Shown here: positions 61,972-64,000 of the stretch, one piece after another
How the letters are laid out: every line of letters begins with the position of its first letter
Numbering within the stretch: position 1 is the stretch's first letter
Notes under the pieces: generated by a model
Database searches by the model: none
What the model saw: the letters and a program-made list of their open reading frames with translations, nothing else
Told to the model about the DNA's origin: nothing
Position numbers and translations under genes: made by a program
Assembly: GCF_000760735.1 (NCBI RefSeq)
Contig: NZ_JMEX01000008.1
Span: 2,206,877 to 2,270,876 of the forward strand
Direction of reading: 5' to 3'
Source: Rhodococcoides fascians A44A
GTDB lineage: Bacteria; Actinomycetota; Actinomycetes; Mycobacteriales; Mycobacteriaceae
Length of the DNA: 64,000 nucleotides

Positions 61972-64000
61972 TCAGTGCGAGAAATGGATCGACGGCAGGA
62001 CCCTGCGGAGCCACGAGGGTGACCACCAGGCGGCGTGGCCGCTCAGCCGCAACAGGACCGGGAGCAGGATCAGCCTGATCAAGAACGCGTCCAGCAGAAC
62101 CGCGACCCCGAGGATGATGCCCATCTCCTTCGGTGGGAGTGGATCGGAGAGCGCGAAGGTGAAGAATACTGCGACCATGACCGCGGCGGCGGCGAATATG
62201 ACACGTCCGGAGTGAGCGAGACCGTCGACCTGGGCCTTCTTCGGGTCGCCGGAACGTTCGTAATGCTCCTTGGCGGTAGCGAGCAGGAACACGGTGTAGT
62301 CCATGGCGATGGCGAAGATCATCGCGAAGAAGAACACAGGTCCCCAGCCGTCGAGAAAGCCCTGCGGCGTGAAACCGAGTAGCGACGCGCCGTGCCCGTC
62401 CTGGAATATCGACTTCGCGACGCCGAATGCCGCAGCGGTCGAGAGAAGGCTGACTCCGGTGCCGAGGATCGCGATCAGTGGTGCCTGCAAAGCAACGAGC
62501 AGCAGGAGGAAGCCGAGCACGAGGATGATCCCGATGACGAGCGGGAGGTAGGTGTTCAGGGCCTGTTGTAGGTCCAGGTTCTCCGCCGGTGCGCCGCCGA
62601 CGAGCGCGGAGTCCGGCAGCTGTGCGCGGAGGTCGCCGAGGATCGTGCCCATGGCAGCGTCGGAGGGGTCCACGTCGGGAAGAGCTTGGAGTAGTGCGTA
62701 ATCGGAGTCGTCCGCTGCGAGCTGAGGTGGAGTGACCATCGAGATCCCGTCCACCTCGCTCGCTGTGGTCGCCGTCGTGGCTGCGTCGGTGGTCGGGACG
62801 ACGATCTGCAGTGCACCGGGTGCGCCGTTGCCGAACTGCGCTTGCACCAGTTCGTACCCTTGCCTGACCGGTGCGTCTTCGGGGACGACAGCGATCGACG
62901 GCATCGCGACCTTCAGTCCCAGCACCGGCAGTGCGAGGGCAACAAGGATGCCGACGGAGACGAGTGCGAAGGGCCAGGGGTGTTTGTGGAGCAGTTCGCC
63001 CCATGCAGCGAATTTCGGGGAGCGATGGTGTTGACGCTTGGCAAACGGCAACGAGGCGGAGTTGACCTTGGTGCCGAGCGCGCCCAGTGTGGCGGGCAGC
63101 AGTGTCATGGTCGCGACCAGGACGAAGCCGACGGCGAGCATGATTCCCACGGCCATGGTGCGGACGGCCGGCGCGGGAACGAGCAACACTGCCGAGAGGC
63201 TGACCAGCACGGTCAGTCCGGAGAGGACCACTGCTTTGCCTGCGGTGTCCATGGTCTCGGCGACCGCGGCGCGTGGATCGCCCGCACGTAGAGCGTCGCG
63301 GAAACGGGCGACGATGAACAGGGCGTAGTCGATACCGAGTGCGAGGGCGAACATCATCGCGAAGTTCATCGCCCACACCGAAATGGGCGTCACCTCGTTG
63401 AGGAGCACCAATCCGCCTGCGGAGGCGACGAGACCGGCGACGGTGAGCAGCAGTGGCAAACCTGCGGCGACGAGCGAGCCGAAGGCGAGCACCATGATCG
63501 CCAATGTGACCGGCCACGAGAACAATTCGGCTTGAATCATCGCATCGTGGTTGGCTTTGTTGAAGTCCGACCAGAGCGCCGAGGATCCGGTGGGGTAGAC
63601 CTCGATACCGTCCCCGGACAGTGCAGTGAGCTGCATTTTGACGTCGTCGACGGCTTTCACCATATCGTCGGTGCTTGCGTTGGCGCCGGCGATGAGTATC
63701 GCGGTGTGCCCGTCGGGGCTGATGGTCATCCCCGGCTGTGGGGCGATGACGTCGCCGAAGCGGGTGTCGCCGTCGAACACAGCCGCAACGTCGGTGAGTG
63801 TCTGCTGCACCGCGGGGTCATCGATGGCTGCGGTGTCGGAGTGAACGACGACCTGGACCGCGGCGGAGGAGTTTCCGCCGAAATGGTGCTGGGCGAGTTC
63901 GCGGACCTGAACCGACTCGGACCCGTTGGCCTGCCAACCGGCACCTGCGAGCGACGAAAAGACGGACGGCGCTGCAGAACCCAGTGCGACGAGCGCGATG
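61972..64000 (-). CDS. MMPL/RND-family transporter (5' end outside window)
   Basis: The reverse-strand frame is open from the right edge of the window to the stop at 61972, at least 676 residues, with the N-terminus missing. It is an RND-superfamily membrane pump: a first periplasmic loop, then a cluster of hydrophobic helices with NFAMMFALALGIDYALFIVARFRDALRAG, a second large loop, and a repeated helix set with FAMIFAIAMDYTVFLLATAKEHYER. MMPL proteins export lipids or drugs. An internal GTG at 63810 is not the real start. It precedes DUF302 and CsoR-type genes. Confidence 0.88.
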   Translation of the reverse strand, partial: IALVALGSAAPSVFSSLAGAGWQANGSESVQVRELAQHHFGGNSSAAVQVVVHSDTAAIDDPAVQQTLTDVAAVFDGDTRFGDVIAPQPGMTISPDGHTAILIAGANASTDDMVKAVDDVKMQLTALSGDGIEVYPTGSSALWSDFNKANHDAMIQAELFSWPVTLAIMVLAFGSLVAAGLPLLLTVAGLVASAGGLVLLNEVTPISVWAMNFAMMFALALGIDYALFIVARFRDALRAGDPRAAVAETMDTAGKAVVLSGLTVLVSLSAVLLVPAPAVRTMAVGIMLAVGFVLVATMTLLPATLGALGTKVNSASLPFAKRQHHRSPKFAAWGELLHKHPWPFALVSVGILVALALPVLGLKVAMPSIAVVPEDAPVRQGYELVQAQFGNGAPGALQIVVPTTDAATTATTASEVDGISMVTPPQLAADDSDYALLQALPDVDPSDAAMGTILGDLRAQLPDSALVGGAPAENLDLQQALNTYLPLVIGIILVLGFLLLLVALQAPLIAILGTGVSLLSTAAAFGVAKSIFQDGHGASLLGFTPQGFLDGWGPVFFFAMIFAIAMDYTVFLLATAKEHYERSGDPKKAQVDGLAHSGRVIFAAAAVMVAVFFTFALSDPLPPKEMGIILGVAVLLDAFLIRLILLPVLLRLSGHAAWWSPSWLRRVLPSIHFSH

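Overview
The window reads as a chromosomal segment of a high-GC actinobacterium of the Mycobacteriales, most likely Rhodococcus or a close relative. The basis is gene content: Lsr2, a FurA-KatG module with a mycobacterial-type promoter, IdeR/DtxR-like iron boxes, GAF-ANTAR and LAL-type regulators, a DUF222/HNH protein, and an actinobacterial ars operon. GTG and TTG starts, 4-nt ATGA/GTGA overlaps and Tat or lipobox export signals are common. The genus is inferred, not proven. I found no rRNA, tRNA, CRISPR array, insertion sequence or prophage, so this looks like ordinary chromosome with several small accessory modules.

Layout. 1-6.1 kb: a TauD-type dioxygenase divergent from a complete peptide-type ABC importer (lipoprotein, two permeases, double ATPase). 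6.1-13.2 kb: an iron-regulated siderophore-binding lipoprotein, a Nei-type glycosylase, a PAS-GAF-GGDEF-EAL protein, a GAF-ANTAR regulator and SelO. 13.3-19.1 kb: secretory lipase, furA-katG, an SDR and an SRPBCC protein. 19.1-25.8 kb: Lsr2, a methyltransferase-LysE pair, AraC and MarR regulators, a TAP-like lipoprotein hydrolase and a small membrane protein. 25.8-28.9 kb: a TetR regulator with palindromic operators, then a FAD monooxygenase overlapping a BASS-type transporter. 28.9-33.2 kb: siderophore ABC importer genes divergent from an MFS protein across an IdeR-like box. 33.2-41.6 kb: membrane and secreted proteins, two more siderophore-binding lipoproteins and a GH25 lysozyme.

41.8-46.4 kb: a large LAL regulator, a carotenoid oxygenase and a small secreted protein. 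46.7-53.7 kb is the most intriguing stretch. An HTH-citrate synthase fusion is divergent from a second citrate synthase across an AACATTGA repeat array. An OmpR/histidine kinase pair, an MHS-family symporter and a TAXI-type binding lipoprotein without visible TRAP membrane subunits follow. I propose a sensing and uptake module for a carboxylate, possibly a di- or tricarboxylate. 53.8-64 kb: zinc ribbon, DUF222/HNH, a P1B-type metal ATPase with ArsR, a complete ars operon (arsR-acr3-arsC-flavoprotein), and a CsoR/CstR-type repressor with DUF302 and MMPL genes that runs off the window.

Recurring regulatory themes are iron (four siderophore-binding lipoproteins, at least three IdeR-like boxes), metal or metalloid stress (ArsR twice, CsoR-like), and oxidative stress (FurA-KatG).
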